NCBI GenBank assembly: GCA_037176845.1
Contig: JAYKXP010000190.1
Location: 16,891-80,890, forward strand
Source: Paramarasmius palmivorus
Taxonomy: Eukaryota > Basidiomycota > Agaricomycetes > Agaricales > Marasmiaceae
Direction of reading: 5' to 3'
Length of the DNA: 64,000 bases
The notes beneath the pieces are model-generated. The model was not told the DNA's origin. It did not search any database and was given only the letters and a program-made list of their open reading frames with translations. Both the position numbers and the translations under genes were made by a program. Below, piece after piece: positions 24,719-36,297 of the stretch; the first letter of the stretch is position 1; each line of letters begins with the position of its first letter.

Positions 24719-25740
24719 TAGTCGCCCACCATCTACTAGAAAAGGTTCGTTTCCGCGTTGTTTTCTATTATTAATTCCTAATATTCAGATTAGGTACCAG
24801 AAGTAAGCGTAGTGACAGTAAGGGATAGTCACGTACTGCCATTAATTCAACCAGTAATAAGTGACCGCTTTATTTCAACTTGCGTTCCATGTTCACGTTC
24901 CCTGACAGGACGAGGTATGTTTGCCTAGCGACGAGGAGCTCTTATACAGGATGCAAGAGCGCTTCAGGATTGTGGGAGAAAATGGTAAACATCTCCACTT
25001 TTGATTCCAAGAGCAATGAATGATTTAGGAAAACATGCAGACTGCGCCTGGCTAGAACCACATACCCTTTTCGATACGCAGGACACAACGTCGCAACAAG
25101 AGGCGGGTAAGTGACAACCGGATAACCAAAGTCCACCCGGTAGGGTCCCGGGATGACTGATATGCCGTCTTCAGATGTTACAGACATGAGAAGATGGATG
25201 AAGATGGAAGATGGGGGAAGAGGAAGAACTGTCGTCTTCATCTAGCAGACAGATGGCCAGTCAGATTAACTCACACCGACTCCGAGTCCAACACTCAGTG
25301 CGTAAAAGCATTAGGCTTCCCCAAGGAGATTACGGTTAATGGGAATTTATGATACGTGCAACTATGGAGAGGTTTCGATCTCTCGCCGACAAACCGCAGA
25401 CCCTAGCTGAACGACTTGGTCGGACACCAAAGGCATTTGAACGCTACTCCAACCTTGAAAATGGTATGGAAAGTCGGAGAATTCTAGAACGCTGTCGTGA
25501 TGTTGCGATGAACCACGTTCCTGAGCCATCAACGTCGCGGTCTTCGGCGATATCATTGAGCAGCCCTTTCTCACCAACCTTCACCACCGTTCAAACGTTC
25601 AAGCTCCAAGAATTCCAAGCTCAAGAGTCATGATTTTCTTCATGTTGTTCGAAGTTAGTACCAGCCATTTACATACGTAGCCGCCTCAACTGAACTGTTG
25701 TCTCAGATCTACAAACCAACTCTTACCGCTACCAGCATCG
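24719..25740. other. stretch without a confident gene
   Basis: A plus-strand frame of 94 codons (25349-25633, starting MIRATMERFRSLADK) and a minus-strand frame of 99 codons are present, without known motifs. The first could be a 5' exon of the following ankyrin/MYND gene, but no supporting splice path was found. Confidence 0.35.
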
Positions 25741-27683
25741 ATGCCTGCTTCAAAGTCTTGTCACCCTTGCCTTCCTCCCGAATTCCTCGAGCAACTAGAA
25801 GCCGACCCCAATCTCCTCACCAATAAATCTCACATCTTCAAATCCAGGCAAGAACAGTTTAGGCGAGATGTTCGCAAAGACACCCAGGATCGCTTGTCTG
25901 TCGAGATAGAAGTCGTCAGGGACACGAACTCTGGAGGAAGGAGAACCATTCAAAACCCTTCTCGATCGTGTTATCCACCTTCTTTTCGTCGGATCCAGGG
26001 GTTGGTGGACAACATGAGCGGGTTCCGAGCTGGAGATGAGAAAACGATGTTGCACATGGCTGCATGCGATGGAGACGTAGCTCTTGCATACGAGATGATT
26101 CGTATGGGGATCGACATTGACCGGAAGGACAAAAACGGCGTCACAGCTCTCCTTCTCTCACTCGCCAAGCTCGTCATCCACCGTACCATCCTCAGCTTGG
26201 TCACTAGTCCCAATTTCCCGCCATCACCACCTGGCGAGTCGTTGTCTGAAGCCCTCAAGCCTGAATACTTGAACAAGAGAATCGAATGCGATGCTCGAAT
26301 CGCTACCTTGTTGATCGAGCAACACGCAGACGTGAACGCAGGTGCATTCGGCGTCACGCCCATGTCTCTCGCCGCTGAATCAGGTCGTTGGAGTATCGTA
26401 GAGTTGCTGTTACACCACGGAGCACTTCGTCCTCGTACCGATGGCCTTCATTTCGCGTCTAAGGTCGAAAAATCCCGGTACCTATCCATCCTTTCCAAAA
26501 CCAAACCATCTCTATCCGATCCTCGACCACCACGCCCTTGCCCATGCTGGTCAGGCAAGCTTCTCAGCGAATGCCACGCGACTGGGGAGAAGCCTTATCC
26601 CGACAACTTTGTCTGTGGGTGCGGAAAGAAAAATAGATCCTTTGGCGAATGTTGCGGACGCCGTGGTATCCAAGTTGTCGAAGAATGGGATCCCGAGGAT
26701 AAATGGATCATGCCTTCCACTATACGCACGATGCGATACCCTACGGAAGACCAGGTATCTCCCGAAGCTTGGACGCATGTCGAAGCCGGTATGCATAAGC
26801 ATATCGACATATTGCGTAGTCTGCAGAGCAGATGCAGGAGGCGGTCGAAATGTTGCAGCAGAGCAAGATTCCGATGTTTAGGAAAGTTTTGTCGATTATG
26901 GGTCTGGAAGATCGTGTGGATCCTGCGTATTGGTATGCTCTAGACAAGGTCGACTTCTTTCCTCAGTAAGCCACGTTTCTCTCTTTTCCACCCAAGCTGT
27001 CAGAAATTGATATGACATAGGCCTTGGGAAGGACAGCTGAGCAAGGTCGAAGCGCACAAGCGAATGGAAGAATGGAATACTGCCGTCGATGAATATATTT
27101 CGACGGTACACGACTATAGACCCCGTATTGATATTGAGATCGAATCTAAAATCGGGATGAACGGTGGTCCACTCTACATACAAGCGTTGCCAGGCCGAGG
27201 ATTGTGATAAAGCTGAGAAACGCGATTTGGAAAAGTTGTTGAGATGTGAAAATTGTGAAGTGGTACGTGTTTTTCTTATATATCCTTACGCTGTGATGTT
27301 GATGTCGGGCGCAGACGTGGTATTGTAGTAAAGAATGCCAGAAGAAGGGTTGGAATGGCGGTCATAAAGAGCAGTGTAGAAGTGGAAAGGCTCGTCCCCA
27401 AGATTTGGACTCTCAGTGGGCGATGCGACAGTTATTGGTTTTCAGGGTGCTGCTGGGATGTAGGTATTGTCTTTACTTGGACGGTTTGTAAGGTTTCTTT
27501 TACAAGGCAATCCATTTTCGTCTCATCTACGTATCGTTGGTACCGTGCATCAGTCGAATGGGGTCTGGTAACCGTACTTTCGATGCTCTCAGCTATGTCA
27601 GGTACATGAATGTTGAAGCTCGAGAAGGGTATACGGGGGAGACCGTGGATTATGTTGAGTTACGTTTCGGCGGCAGATGTTAG
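25741..27683 (+). CDS. ankyrin-repeat protein with SEC-C-like and MYND zinc-finger motifs
   Basis: Six exons fit in phase: 25741-26788, 26827-26965, 27021-27105, 27185-27262, 27315-27463 and 27554-27683, giving 542 residues. Ankyrin-like repeats lie near residues 100-135 (KTMLHMAACDGDVALAYEMI) and 200-235 (GVTPMSLAAESGRWSIVELL). Next comes a cysteine cluster resembling a SEC-C motif, CPCWSGKLLSECH, with a second half CGCGKKNRSFGECCG. The C-terminal part has a MYND finger: CQAEDC..LLRCENC..WYCSKECQ..H..QC. MYND fingers bind proline-rich peptides or DNA-associated partners. The first intron is 38 nt, and without it the frame would shift. The last intron (90 nt) is the least certain junction. 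The function of the whole protein is unknown. Confidence 0.7.
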
Positions 27684-28917
27684 ATCGCTTGCTCATCGGC
27701 GGAGTAATAAACAGCTATCGGTAGCGGTATAGATGTCCAGGGACGTCAGCGGATTTTGTACGATTTGCGTACGACTGTTCTGGGTCAGGGTTGGCTTGGG
27801 AATGAACCATTCTTCGTTCGGCGTTTTTCTAATTCTGTTTTGTCCAAAGAACATAGTCGCGATGAGTGAACGTTTTGACAAGTCAGTAATAGGATGTTTG
27901 ACGATGTGACTTATATCGGACCTTGACGGTGCTAAGTGGCAGCAATCCTGTGTTTGACGGGTCTATAATCTGTCCAAGGAGAAATCTGGAGCCTAAATTT
28001 GAATCAAAGAATGAGAACGCACTACTATCAATTTGGCTAGCTTCAGGCCAGGCCTCAACCAAAGAAAAAGATGGCAAGCTCGAGTCTGACTCGGAGATGG
28101 GGAGAAGTTTTGTGAATGCAGAAAGCAGATCTAGAGCATTATGCTCCTGCGCCCTCCAACTTGGCAGGCTGCTCGGGAGCCAAAAACAGGAAAAGCCAGG
28201 AAAAGCCTCGCACACAAGAACGTCCAAGACAGGAAAGCAACAAGAAAGCAAGGTTCGACAAAGATATGCCATGACAGAACATTAGTGCATTAATCCTATA
28301 GCGGAAGCGATCAAGATGCCATCAGCGCTTCAGCCTGCATCCGGAGTAAACGTTCTGCAAATCTGAGAAGTTGAAATCAACGCTGAAGCGCTGAAGCCTG
28401 AGAGGCACGAGGAGGCAAGACGTCGAAGCACTGCAAACGATCGGCAATAGTCGGCAATGAACCGATAAGGTAAGGTACATTCGGTGATAAGTAAGAAACT
28501 TTTGAATACATCCCCGACATAACGGAACTACACAAGTTAAAGTCTAATGTCTCTATTCCCCGACATTACGACTGACTCCTCCGTCATATAATTTTAACGC
28601 TGACAAACGGAGGCTTACTAGAATCAATTTCGTTACCTAGGACCCCTTGAACGCTTGAACAGGACATGGAAAGGAACTCTCGAAAATGAGAAATCTCTTC
28701 CGAAAGACTGGATAGTGGAATCCGGGGTTTTAGTTTTGGTGTACCCTTATGTACACGAGGACGAGCTCGGAAACGAACGAGGAGAGGAGTGGTATGAATG
28801 GTTGCTTGAGAGCGCAAACTAGGCGTAGTTGCCGGGGCTCACATCAGTTTCGACAACAAAAACACGTTGCTGAGACTATATATAACTGAAGTTCCTAACC
28901 GGGCTGCCCCATCTCCA
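27684..28917. other. intergenic stretch, no confident gene
   Basis: Opposite-strand frames of about 120-130 codons overlap at 27883-28285 and look like low-complexity shadows. A minus-strand frame at 28817-28584 has no motif. Short repeats (CTGAAGCGCTGAAGCCTGA) occur near 28380. The sequence may include old transposon debris, but no terminal repeats were recognised. Confidence 0.35.
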
Positions 28918-29580
28918 ATGTTTAACTCTGGAAAACACTTCCAGGTTCATGGTCATGCTATTCATCATGTCGACGGTATCTCGATAACCGTCAACCTGAA
29001 CAACACGCCTCGGTGTGTTCACGATCCTCCTCACTACGGTATGTTTTCTTTGAAGCCTCCATGACCCATCAGCTGATCCCACTTTGAAGGTGAAGATGAA
29101 GATGACAGCCATACCGACGTCGATGGCCAAGCTGAAGATATGTCCTCCACAAAACATGTCCCGATCGATTCGACACCGATCAACCCCCTCAGCAATATTT
29201 CCACGTCCACATCCACATCCAATGCGCATGGAAGAGACCAAGGACATCGATATCGTACGCGCTTGATTGTCGCTCATCAAACATCAGCATTAGACCCTGG
29301 GCATATCCATAAAGTGGCTCACCGACATCATCACCATCATAATAGCCAAACCAAAACCAAAACCAAATGTTCCATCTATCCAACGAACCCTCATTCCCAC
29401 TTGAAGGTCCCACCATCGCCACCATCACCAAGACACCCTGCTGACCCGATACTCGCCGCTATCCTTCGTGATTTGCAGACAGGAAGATTGACTGGAGATG
29501 TTATTGGCCACATTCATGGTGTCGGTTCATGGTGCGTGTGTGTTTCTCTGCCGTTGCGCGATGATCCTGACGTCGAGTGA
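28918..29580 (+). CDS. J protein, third copy with an altered gene structure
   Basis: Exon 1 (28918-29038) and a following exon from 29090 carry the same motif (MFNSGKHFQVHGHAIHHVDG) and an acidic stretch (GEDEDDSHTDVDGQAED). In this copy the donor of the second intron is lost and the former intron sequence is open in frame. The third intron site (29255-29293, 39 nt) may or may not be spliced, because both forms stay in frame (190 or 203 residues). The tail is very His-rich (HRHHHHH) and ends with the conserved DPILAAILRDLQTGRLTGDV. This copy is the most diverged of the three. Confidence 0.6.
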
Positions 29581-30680
29581 GTAGACCGTCACTTGGGCTT
29601 TTAGAATCCATCGGTCACCTGTTAAACCTATACACACCAATTAATCCTATCATTAATTTGTATTATTCGCAGCCACGTACCTCTCAACTATCGTGTATAA
29701 GCACATTGTACCCAATTCATACCGCATCGCGTTGTACGCATACCCCAAATCCAGTCATCTCGAGACTCGGACGATTCAAACCCAAACGTGACGTGTGCTG
29801 GCTGAGTACTAAGAGTTGTCGAGATATTGGACTCTTCCACGTCGCAAAGCCGTGACTGGCCGAATCGAGAGGTTAGAATATAACCGATAGAATCATTGGC
29901 GCGAGTAACCGTACCACTGTCGGAGCTACGTGTCCCATATCCAAGCTACATTGACCAATTTCTCTCGGCCTCGTCCTACTCCTCCACTCAGATGCGTGAT
30001 ATGTATCTCTCTTCAAAGGAGCATTGCTAGTCCATCGCTTTGGTCCAAAATCAAGGTAAGAGGGCACCTTGTATGTCGAACGAGTAAGAGTCTGCAGCGC
30101 TGGTTTGGTTTATTCGAGATATGCGACCTACTTACAGAACGAGAATGAGGATCGAGGGACAGAGCCAAAGTTTTTACCGCAGGCAATGGGCGTGATGGAG
30201 GAAGAGAGCAAGAGAGCAAGTCAGAAGAGCCGCCGGCACTATCCACGACGACGTCTCTCGAACTCCTGTTCCGTCCGAACGAGGTAGGCGTGGCCAGCAA
30301 TATTGAAGTTGCTGCGTGTTCTGGGCTTGAAGTATCCGTAAAAATTCGTGTTCATAGCTATGCTGAAATTGAGTCAAGGGGTAATCGATAGCGAGGACAC
30401 GGGTTACACACCGTATGAGTCTGGAACCAAATAGTTGACGATGGAGGTATACGAGGTAAGGTATAACACGTATCCTCCCAGAGGTCTAGAATCTTGATGC
30501 AAGGGCTTTTGAGATTCAGGAAGGCGGTGACTAGGAGATTAGCCATCTTCGAACGTTTCTGGATAGGGCAGATGCAGCGATTGAAGGTCGAGTGGACTCG
30601 GTGAGTGTGATGGTAGCGGAATGAGAGCATCGTGTGAGAGACACCGCCTGAGGAGAGCTTGGCACCAAGTTTTAACACCT
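29581..30680 (-). repeat. rearranged fragments of the duplicated arm
   Basis: From 29580 to about 30245 the sequence follows the outer flank of the right arm (21945-22640), including dispersed-repeat copy 2 at 30050-30245. From about 30280 to 30640 it matches the inner edge of that arm (17190-17590), with the ATCGATAGCGAGGACA block and a broken membrane-gene copy. The two ends of the unit are therefore joined, with the middle deleted. Confidence 0.6.
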
Positions 30681-30787
30681 CCAAACCAACGCCACTTCTA
30701 AAGCCATTGGGCTTGAATCGTCATCCGATTGCAAGTCGGAGGCGTTGAGCTCTCCGGTAGGCCCATCCAGAAAGACGTTGAAGATGG

Positions 30788-30997
30788 GGGTTTCGATGCA
30801 CCGGGTCATGTTCTTGTACGGATAGCGCACACCATCGGAACGTCATTACAGGTGAATCGCATGTCGCTTATGATGTACTTTGGGATTCTCTCTACTGGTG
30901 GAAGTAGGGAATGTTCTTGAGCGATTTGTCCAATCAAAGCGAGGGTAGGCTGCTCTACAGGAGCGTCGTCTTCGTTACAAAGTTCTGTCTGGGCCAT
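30788..30997. pseudogene. junction of a hydrolase relic and an F-box stub
   Basis: On the plus strand, 30788-30880 resembles the stretch around residues 195-240 of the 16 kb metallo-beta-lactamase-fold protein (GGTGAATCGCATGTCGCT). On the minus strand, 30997-30880 encodes the first 40 residues of an F-box paralogue (MAQTELCNEDDAPVEQ.., SLLPPVERIP). The F-box homology stops exactly where the hydrolase homology begins, marking a recombination joint. Neither piece can make a full protein. Confidence 0.65.
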
Positions 30998-31009
30998 TTT
31001 TGGTCTTTT

Positions 31010-31420
31010 GTTGCTAGAAATCGAGGCCCGTCAGCTAGAGATTCATGAATTCGAACTTGCTCGACTCGGTAAAGAACTTACCGGCCTATGTACATGGATA
31101 TTGATCGATTAATGCAGAATGGCTCTTCTCCTCCGATACCCAGCAAAAGGACAGGATACTCTGGTATTGAGGAGTAGATACGCTACGTGATCTACGAGCG
31201 CGTGAATAATCGGAACCGTAATTCGCGAGTTTGAGGTGCCGACAGGAGTTGTCGGCGAGATCATCGAGTACGGAGGTCAGGTCTGAAGATATAGCGTCAA
31301 TACTATGAATAAATGGTACATCTATAGCTGAAATTGTACCTGTACTGTGCTATAGTAGGGATGTCTGGGGCAGTGACTGTGACCAGTTGAAGCCGCGTGC
31401 ACGTGTTCAAGCGTTGTGAG
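31010..31420. repeat. F-box upstream spacer repeat, copy 1
   Basis: The segment shares a block with 36587-36830 and 44340-44580: TTTGAGnTGnCGACAGGA-like sequence, then GATCTGAAGnTATAG.GTCAAT, then GTGCTATAGnAnGnATnTCTG, then GCACGTGTTCAAG. In each case it lies upstream of an F-box gene or stub on the minus strand, so it was duplicated with those genes. Confidence 0.6.
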
Positions 31421-31439
31421 TTCCACAGGGCCAGGCCTA

Positions 31440-31600
31440 CCAGCTGGGGCTGAGCACGTTAAGAGGAGATTGGATTCTCTCTCTGAAGTACCGTATGCGA
31501 CCTGCTTGCAGGATGAGGATGAGGAGATCGAGGTTTTTATTGCTAACAACGGGCGTGATGGAGGAAGAGAGCAAATCAAAAGTGCTGCCGGCATTTCTTT
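31440..31600. repeat. dispersed repeat, copy 3
   Basis: This is related to 22490-22640, 30050-30245 and 40735-40925. Shared blocks are GCGACCTGCTTGCAGGATGAGG, GTTTTTATTGCTAnCAACGGGC and a purine run GGAGGAAGAGAGCAA. Confidence 0.5.
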
Positions 31601-31681
31601 TTAGCTCCATCCATATGCATGATCCACGACGGTCTGACTCTCCATTTCCTTCCTTCCTCCATCTTGGACCCTTCCAAGTTC

Positions 31682-32095
31682 CCAGATCGATTATGTGTGT
31701 ATAACGCACCTTCATTTCGACTACGTCGGTAACTCTTTGATAAGAGCACATCCTTGGTTGGAGCGGAGGCTACCCAGCAAACCTAGCAACCCGTTACCCC
31801 AGTCTACGTTTGCGAACGATTTGTTGCCGGAGGATAGGACGGTGTTTCTTGATGCACAGGGGAAGGAGTGGAGTGAAGTAGGCCCGTTCGAGAACTTGAA
31901 AGCGTTGGATTCTATTGAGATGACATCAATGCCTGGTCAATGACCCAGGCGATAGCGCAGCATTGGAAAGTTTGCATGTCGCTCATGATGTACCTGGGAG
32001 TCCCGCTTCCAGGAGGGTTATGAATGTGGATGGAGAGGTGGCGGAGGTGCATTTGAGCTGTATCACGAAGGTGGTCATTGCGCTTTGTTACAGGA
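31682..32095 (+). pseudogene. broken metallo-beta-lactamase-fold gene copy
   Basis: The sequence parallels residues ~105-280 of the 16083-16985 protein: ITHLHFDYVGN (the second metal His of HxHxDH is Tyr here), FANDLLPEDRTVFLDAQG, EVGPFE, SLHVAHDVPGSP and EVHLSCI. Stops and deletions break it, notably after GQ near 31940, where the APGHLPGH region is lost. The key ligand loss and frame breaks make it non-functional. Confidence 0.75.
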
Positions 32096-32269
32096 GAACT
32101 TGGATGATAAAGTTATCTGACCAGGAAACATGGAACAGTTTTGTCATCGTCAAGATGTATACAGTATATGTACATGTGTTGTTGTCTCCCGTCGTAGTTA
32201 CAGTTCGAAATACTACAAAAATCACTTGCTTTTGGAGGCGAGGAGAAATGACCCAAAATACGAATATTG

Positions 32270-33706
32270 TCATATAGCGCCAAGTGCGCACCGTATTCCC
32301 TTCCGGGAGAGTTGCTTGATCCTCTCCACAATCGAGGCATCTGAAGATAGTTGAGCAACCCATGCAGATGTACTCTTGAGCTCTGCATCCGTCAACCTGC
32401 TAACTCCAATCCCCGCACTCCTGGACTCGACCATATCCAAGAACGCAGTGGCATACTCGGCTGACATGCGTGAGTCGTGCTCGAGCAGACAAAGTTCGGT
32501 GAGCTTGGGGGCTAGGAAAGCTTGGGATACATCCATGATTGTAAGGCTTTGGATGAGATGGAGGATATATTCTGAATCACGGTCGTCCTCCGAGTATGCG
32601 TAGACCTCAATCGCAAAAGAATGCAAATTAGGACAGATTTGAAGAATGTCCCTGCATAACGTTCGGTGCAAACTCTGAGACCCCGTTATCAGCACCACTT
32701 TCCGCAACGACGCAGAAAAGCGTCGAATCACTTCAATGACACCCGAGGTGGGATCTATAAGGATCATTCCGCTGGTCTTCATGTTCAACGTGAACGTTTG
32801 TAACGCGGGAAACGAAAATCGCGCAAGTGAGTTAACGATGTCGATGAGCCAATCTGGGTTGGCGCGTATTCGGAATTCTCGCAGTGATGAATGGACGACA
32901 ACATTCGATGGCGAACCTGGGCCGATTAGAAGTAAGTCCAGCTCCAGGTTCTTCAAATTTGGGCAGGACCGGAGGATATGGGCAACTTGAGCGACTTCCA
33001 GATCACTTCCACGAACGGTCGTGAGCTGGTGGCAGGGAAGATCCTCGGGGGAGATAGTGCTGGTTATGTCCACCGTTTCGAGCTTCGGTGCGATCTTCAG
33101 GGCATGGAAAAGGTGACGAACGCTTGCAGGTACAGGTGCACTGAAGGAATAATTCACGTTTAAAGAGCGCAGGTGAGGAAAAGTAACAGAAAGCTGTAAT
33201 GGCGCGACTCGAGCAAGCTCCGACCATTCCCCATGGAATAAGAGTTCTTCACATCTCTGTAATTCCGGAACGATCATGCGCAGAACATCGTCACGAAAGG
33301 GGGTTGATCCTGTATCACAATAGCGGGCAACAAGTCCGATTCGCAGTGGGTGCGAGCCTGCATTTTCGAGGTGAACCTTCACGATGTGTCGAATCTCCCC
33401 ACGGACACGATCTCTGTCAATAAAGATAGATGCCCACAGACTAGGCCGTGAATGGGCTGTCCTTCGCCAACGAGAGCAGACATGGGATAACGGGAGGGAT
33501 AGCGAGCAGGAATTCAAGTATACAGTCAAAGAATACTCGGAAGATTCATGAACGATTTTGAAAATCGTGTCGAGAATCTCCGTGGGTATTCTCTCTATCG
33601 GTGGAAGCAGGGAACGTTTGTGAGCGACCTGTCCAGTCAGTGTGGCCGAGGGTGTAGGATAGCCCACAGAAGCGTCCTGTTCATTACATGGCGCTATCTG
33701 GGACAT
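32270..33706 (-). CDS. F-box protein, paralogue 1
   Basis: A single 478-residue frame. The F-box spans about residues 34-95: SLLPPIERIPTEILDTIF, a variable loop, then LPLSHVCSRWRRTAHSRPSL and WASI. F-box proteins recruit substrates to SCF ubiquitin ligases through Skp1. The remainder has irregular leucine-rich segments (CPNLKNLELDL, FPALQTFTLNM, CPNLHSFAIEV), typical of the substrate-binding half of fungal F-box proteins. The C-terminus ends with IVERIKQLSRKGIRCALG. It is one of three intact paralogues on the same strand. The upstream region is split by the 2.65 kb element at 33934-36586. Confidence 0.85.
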   Translation of the reverse strand: MSQIAPCNEQDASVGYPTPSATLTGQVAHKRSLLPPIERIPTEILDTIFKIVHESSEYSLTVYLNSCSLSLPLSHVCSRWRRTAHSRPSLWASIFIDRDRVRGEIRHIVKVHLENAGSHPLRIGLVARYCDTGSTPFRDDVLRMIVPELQRCEELLFHGEWSELARVAPLQLSVTFPHLRSLNVNYSFSAPVPASVRHLFHALKIAPKLETVDITSTISPEDLPCHQLTTVRGSDLEVAQVAHILRSCPNLKNLELDLLLIGPGSPSNVVVHSSLREFRIRANPDWLIDIVNSLARFSFPALQTFTLNMKTSGMILIDPTSGVIEVIRRFSASLRKVVLITGSQSLHRTLCRDILQICPNLHSFAIEVYAYSEDDRDSEYILHLIQSLTIMDVSQAFLAPKLTELCLLEHDSRMSAEYATAFLDMVESRSAGIGVSRLTDAELKSTSAWVAQLSSDASIVERIKQLSRKGIRCALGAI

Positions 33707-34403
33707 TGTCGCTCTTTTGTCGCTAGGAATCGAGGATTGTCAGCTAGGGATCGATGAACTTGCTCAAGGTGAAGAGCTTACCAGATGCACCTGAAGACGG
33801 AGGGATTAATGCAGAGCGGCTCTTCTGCTCCAATGCCCAGCTAAAGAAAAGGATACCCTGATATTTCGCCTAGAACCTTGATCTACGAGCACTGGTTCGA
33901 GCGTGAATAATCGGAATCCTAATTTGTGACGTTCATCAGGAAAAACCCAAAACCGTAATTTGAGAAAATTTGAGATAACCGAGCTAAAAACGTAATTGCG
34001 TGCGGTAGTCCAGAACGGCATGGTTGATTTTGGATTTTCCTCGGATTTTCCCCGATGCTCGGGTTCGTATAGATAGATAGATCAACCTCTTCCTCCTACA
34101 TATTTACTGTCTTTTCAATGAAAATCACGCTGTTTTTGAAGCTTTGAGCTGCAGAATGATCACGATACACCCTGTGTGAGCCCATATTCATTTTTTCTGG
34201 GGATTCTGTGGACAAACCATGCCTACAACCATTGGTAACACATTGGATACCTCAAAGATAGCTTGAAGATAGCCGTTACCCTCTTGAATCAGGATGACAC
34301 CCTTTGGGGGGCTTGTTATACTGTTGCTGGCTCATGAGCTTACTTGTTGTCTGCTCCTCAGGCCTCAGAGTGGAAGGAGACCCAGGACAAGCCGCAACCT
34401 AGC

Positions 34404-35343
34404 TGTAATGTCCAACACTGATATTGACTGTTTGAGCGCGCATTGACGCAAAAGTTAGATCTTACACCATGGATTCAACTCTCAAATGATACATGGATGA
34501 TATATATAGTTTTATCATGGTCCTGAAACGGATGAGTGAAGAAGGAATCTACATCTGACCTCAGAGTTTAGTTCTTTGTGAGGGATTGCAATCTACATGC
34601 GCTCATGCTGTTTACCAGATAGGTATACATACCAGTACCTCAGATATGACTTTCAGTCTCCTTCAACGCGTCAAAATCCCCCTCTAGAGCGTGCAATTCC
34701 CCCAAGAAAAGCTAGAGATGCTGGACGCGCGTCGGGCGTCTATATTCCACGTGACCGGACGACAAACCCTTTGCCCAGGCACCCCGCTCGTTTCTCGCTC
34801 GTTTCCCTAATTTACTGACATATAAAGCTTTTGCAGAACAGTAAATGGCCATCTTGAACAATTCAAGTGCGAAGGGCCACTCGAAAATACGGTTGGAGGG
34901 GGATTCCAGATCCGACTCAAGGTCCATCAACGGCGCGAAAATCCAAAATCATCCATGCCGCTCTGGACTACCGTAAATTGCGACGAATTTCACAGATTTT
35001 CTTCCAATTTGAGACCGAACATTCTGGCAGGTTCGTAATTTGGTTGAAATATTCATAAATTATCCGCAATTATCTGATGAGCGCAACAGACCTGCACATG
35101 CAATAAAAAGAGAGCGCACCTTTATTCTGCGTTCTACGTGCACTATAAAGAAGGCCTGGTGAAAGGGCGTAGAAAGGAACGGACAGCGCGGTAACTCGTC
35201 AGAAAGGTGAGCCCCATGACGTCAATGAGGGAATGTTCGGTGACATTCGGATAACGTAAGGCCTCTGTCTATATAAGGGCCCACAGTCCCCGCCAGTGAC
35301 CATCGTTCCCTGCGCGTACTTCAAGCTAAGTTCAAGACTTTAC
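34404..35343. other. possible LTR-like segment inside the 2.65 kb element
   Basis: The segment opens TGTAATGTCC and ends GACTTTACA, a TG..CA pair with short inverted ends. It contains a TATA-like TCTATATAAGG near 35268, followed by a GC-richer leader-like stretch. These are features of gypsy-type LTRs. The flanking five bases do not match, and no second LTR or internal retroelement gene was found, so this is only a candidate. Confidence 0.25.
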
Positions 35344-36277
35344 AGTAAGACTCTATGTTAATTCCTATTCCTATTATATACTAGGTGAGTAAGCTTATAA
35401 GACCTTGTGCTCTACAGTACGCTAACGCCGCTGTGAATACAAGTTAGTAACATATCAGGTACCCTGCGATAACAATGGTCCTCGCGTATAATATATGTAT
35501 GGGCATGGTACTGTATGCATTCTAGTCCCGTAGACTGTACATTTGTAATGTTGTAGATAGTACATATGATGTTCAAATGGCATTCAGTATACATACACAC
35601 AGTAACATGAACCAATGGTGATGACGGCTGAGACTGTTTTATGCATAGTAGTATAGAAGTAGAGCTTCGGTTAGCGAAAAAGACCCGATGTCACAGTGTG
35701 ACCGAGGACCAAACAGCGGCTGCCGAAAGAGGCCGCTGACAAAGTAACAAGCCCGCGGCAGGTGTGATCTTGCAAGAACAAGGGCAGGAATTGGGGAAAC
35801 GAAGAAATTGCAGCAAGTAGATAGGCCAGAGAGACACTGTATTCTATGTGTGATATAGGCTACTGTACGCGCAGGAGCGCCGGAAAAAATGGTACATATA
35901 TCGCGACTTTTTTGCTCTCGGCAACCCTGGGAGCTCATATGCCATAACTTGATGTACCTATTGACAGTGATTAGCGACGGGACCCCTCCGAAAATGACGA
36001 GACGGTCTTTTTATTCATCAAAACGGTCTTTTATGCGCTTCTGAGGTGTCGGAAACCCTTCCAATGAGGGAAAAAGACCGTAAAAGACCCGGATGTTCAC
36101 TCCGGCTGTTCCCTCTACTGCCGAGTCAAAATCCTTCCAATATCCAACTAGTAAATTATTAAAACTATCATTTTGAATCATTAACTAGAGCATAGTATTG
36201 ATAAACGGCTGTATGAGAGATTTGAGAGGGCATAACACCCATAACACTGATGTTGAGGGAAAGAAACCATGCCGGTA

Positions 36278-36297
36278 ATGTTTGTCTAGACAAACAT
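36278..36297. other. perfect 20-bp palindrome
   Basis: ATGTTTGTCTAGACAAACAT is its own reverse complement. It lies in the right half of the 2.65 kb element, in an AT-rich stretch. It could be a protein-binding site or the relic of a target or terminal repeat. Confidence 0.8.

Noticed and set aside
24942..25241. Minus-strand 99-codon frame as a secreted protein
   Set aside because: It has no signal peptide, a poor start context and no homologue in the window.
27883..28285. Overlapping opposite-strand frames of 120-130 codons
   Set aside because: Neither has a motif, a paralogue in the window or splice support, so they are most likely chance frames.
31695..31943. Short intact hydrolase gene
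   Set aside because: The 82-codon frame holds only part of the metallo-beta-lactamase fold and lacks the later ligands, so it was called a pseudogene.
34404..35343. Complete LTR retrotransposon
   Set aside because: TG..CA ends and a TATA-like box are present, but there is no matching second LTR, no target duplication and no gag/pol sequence. It was kept only as a low-confidence LTR-like segment.
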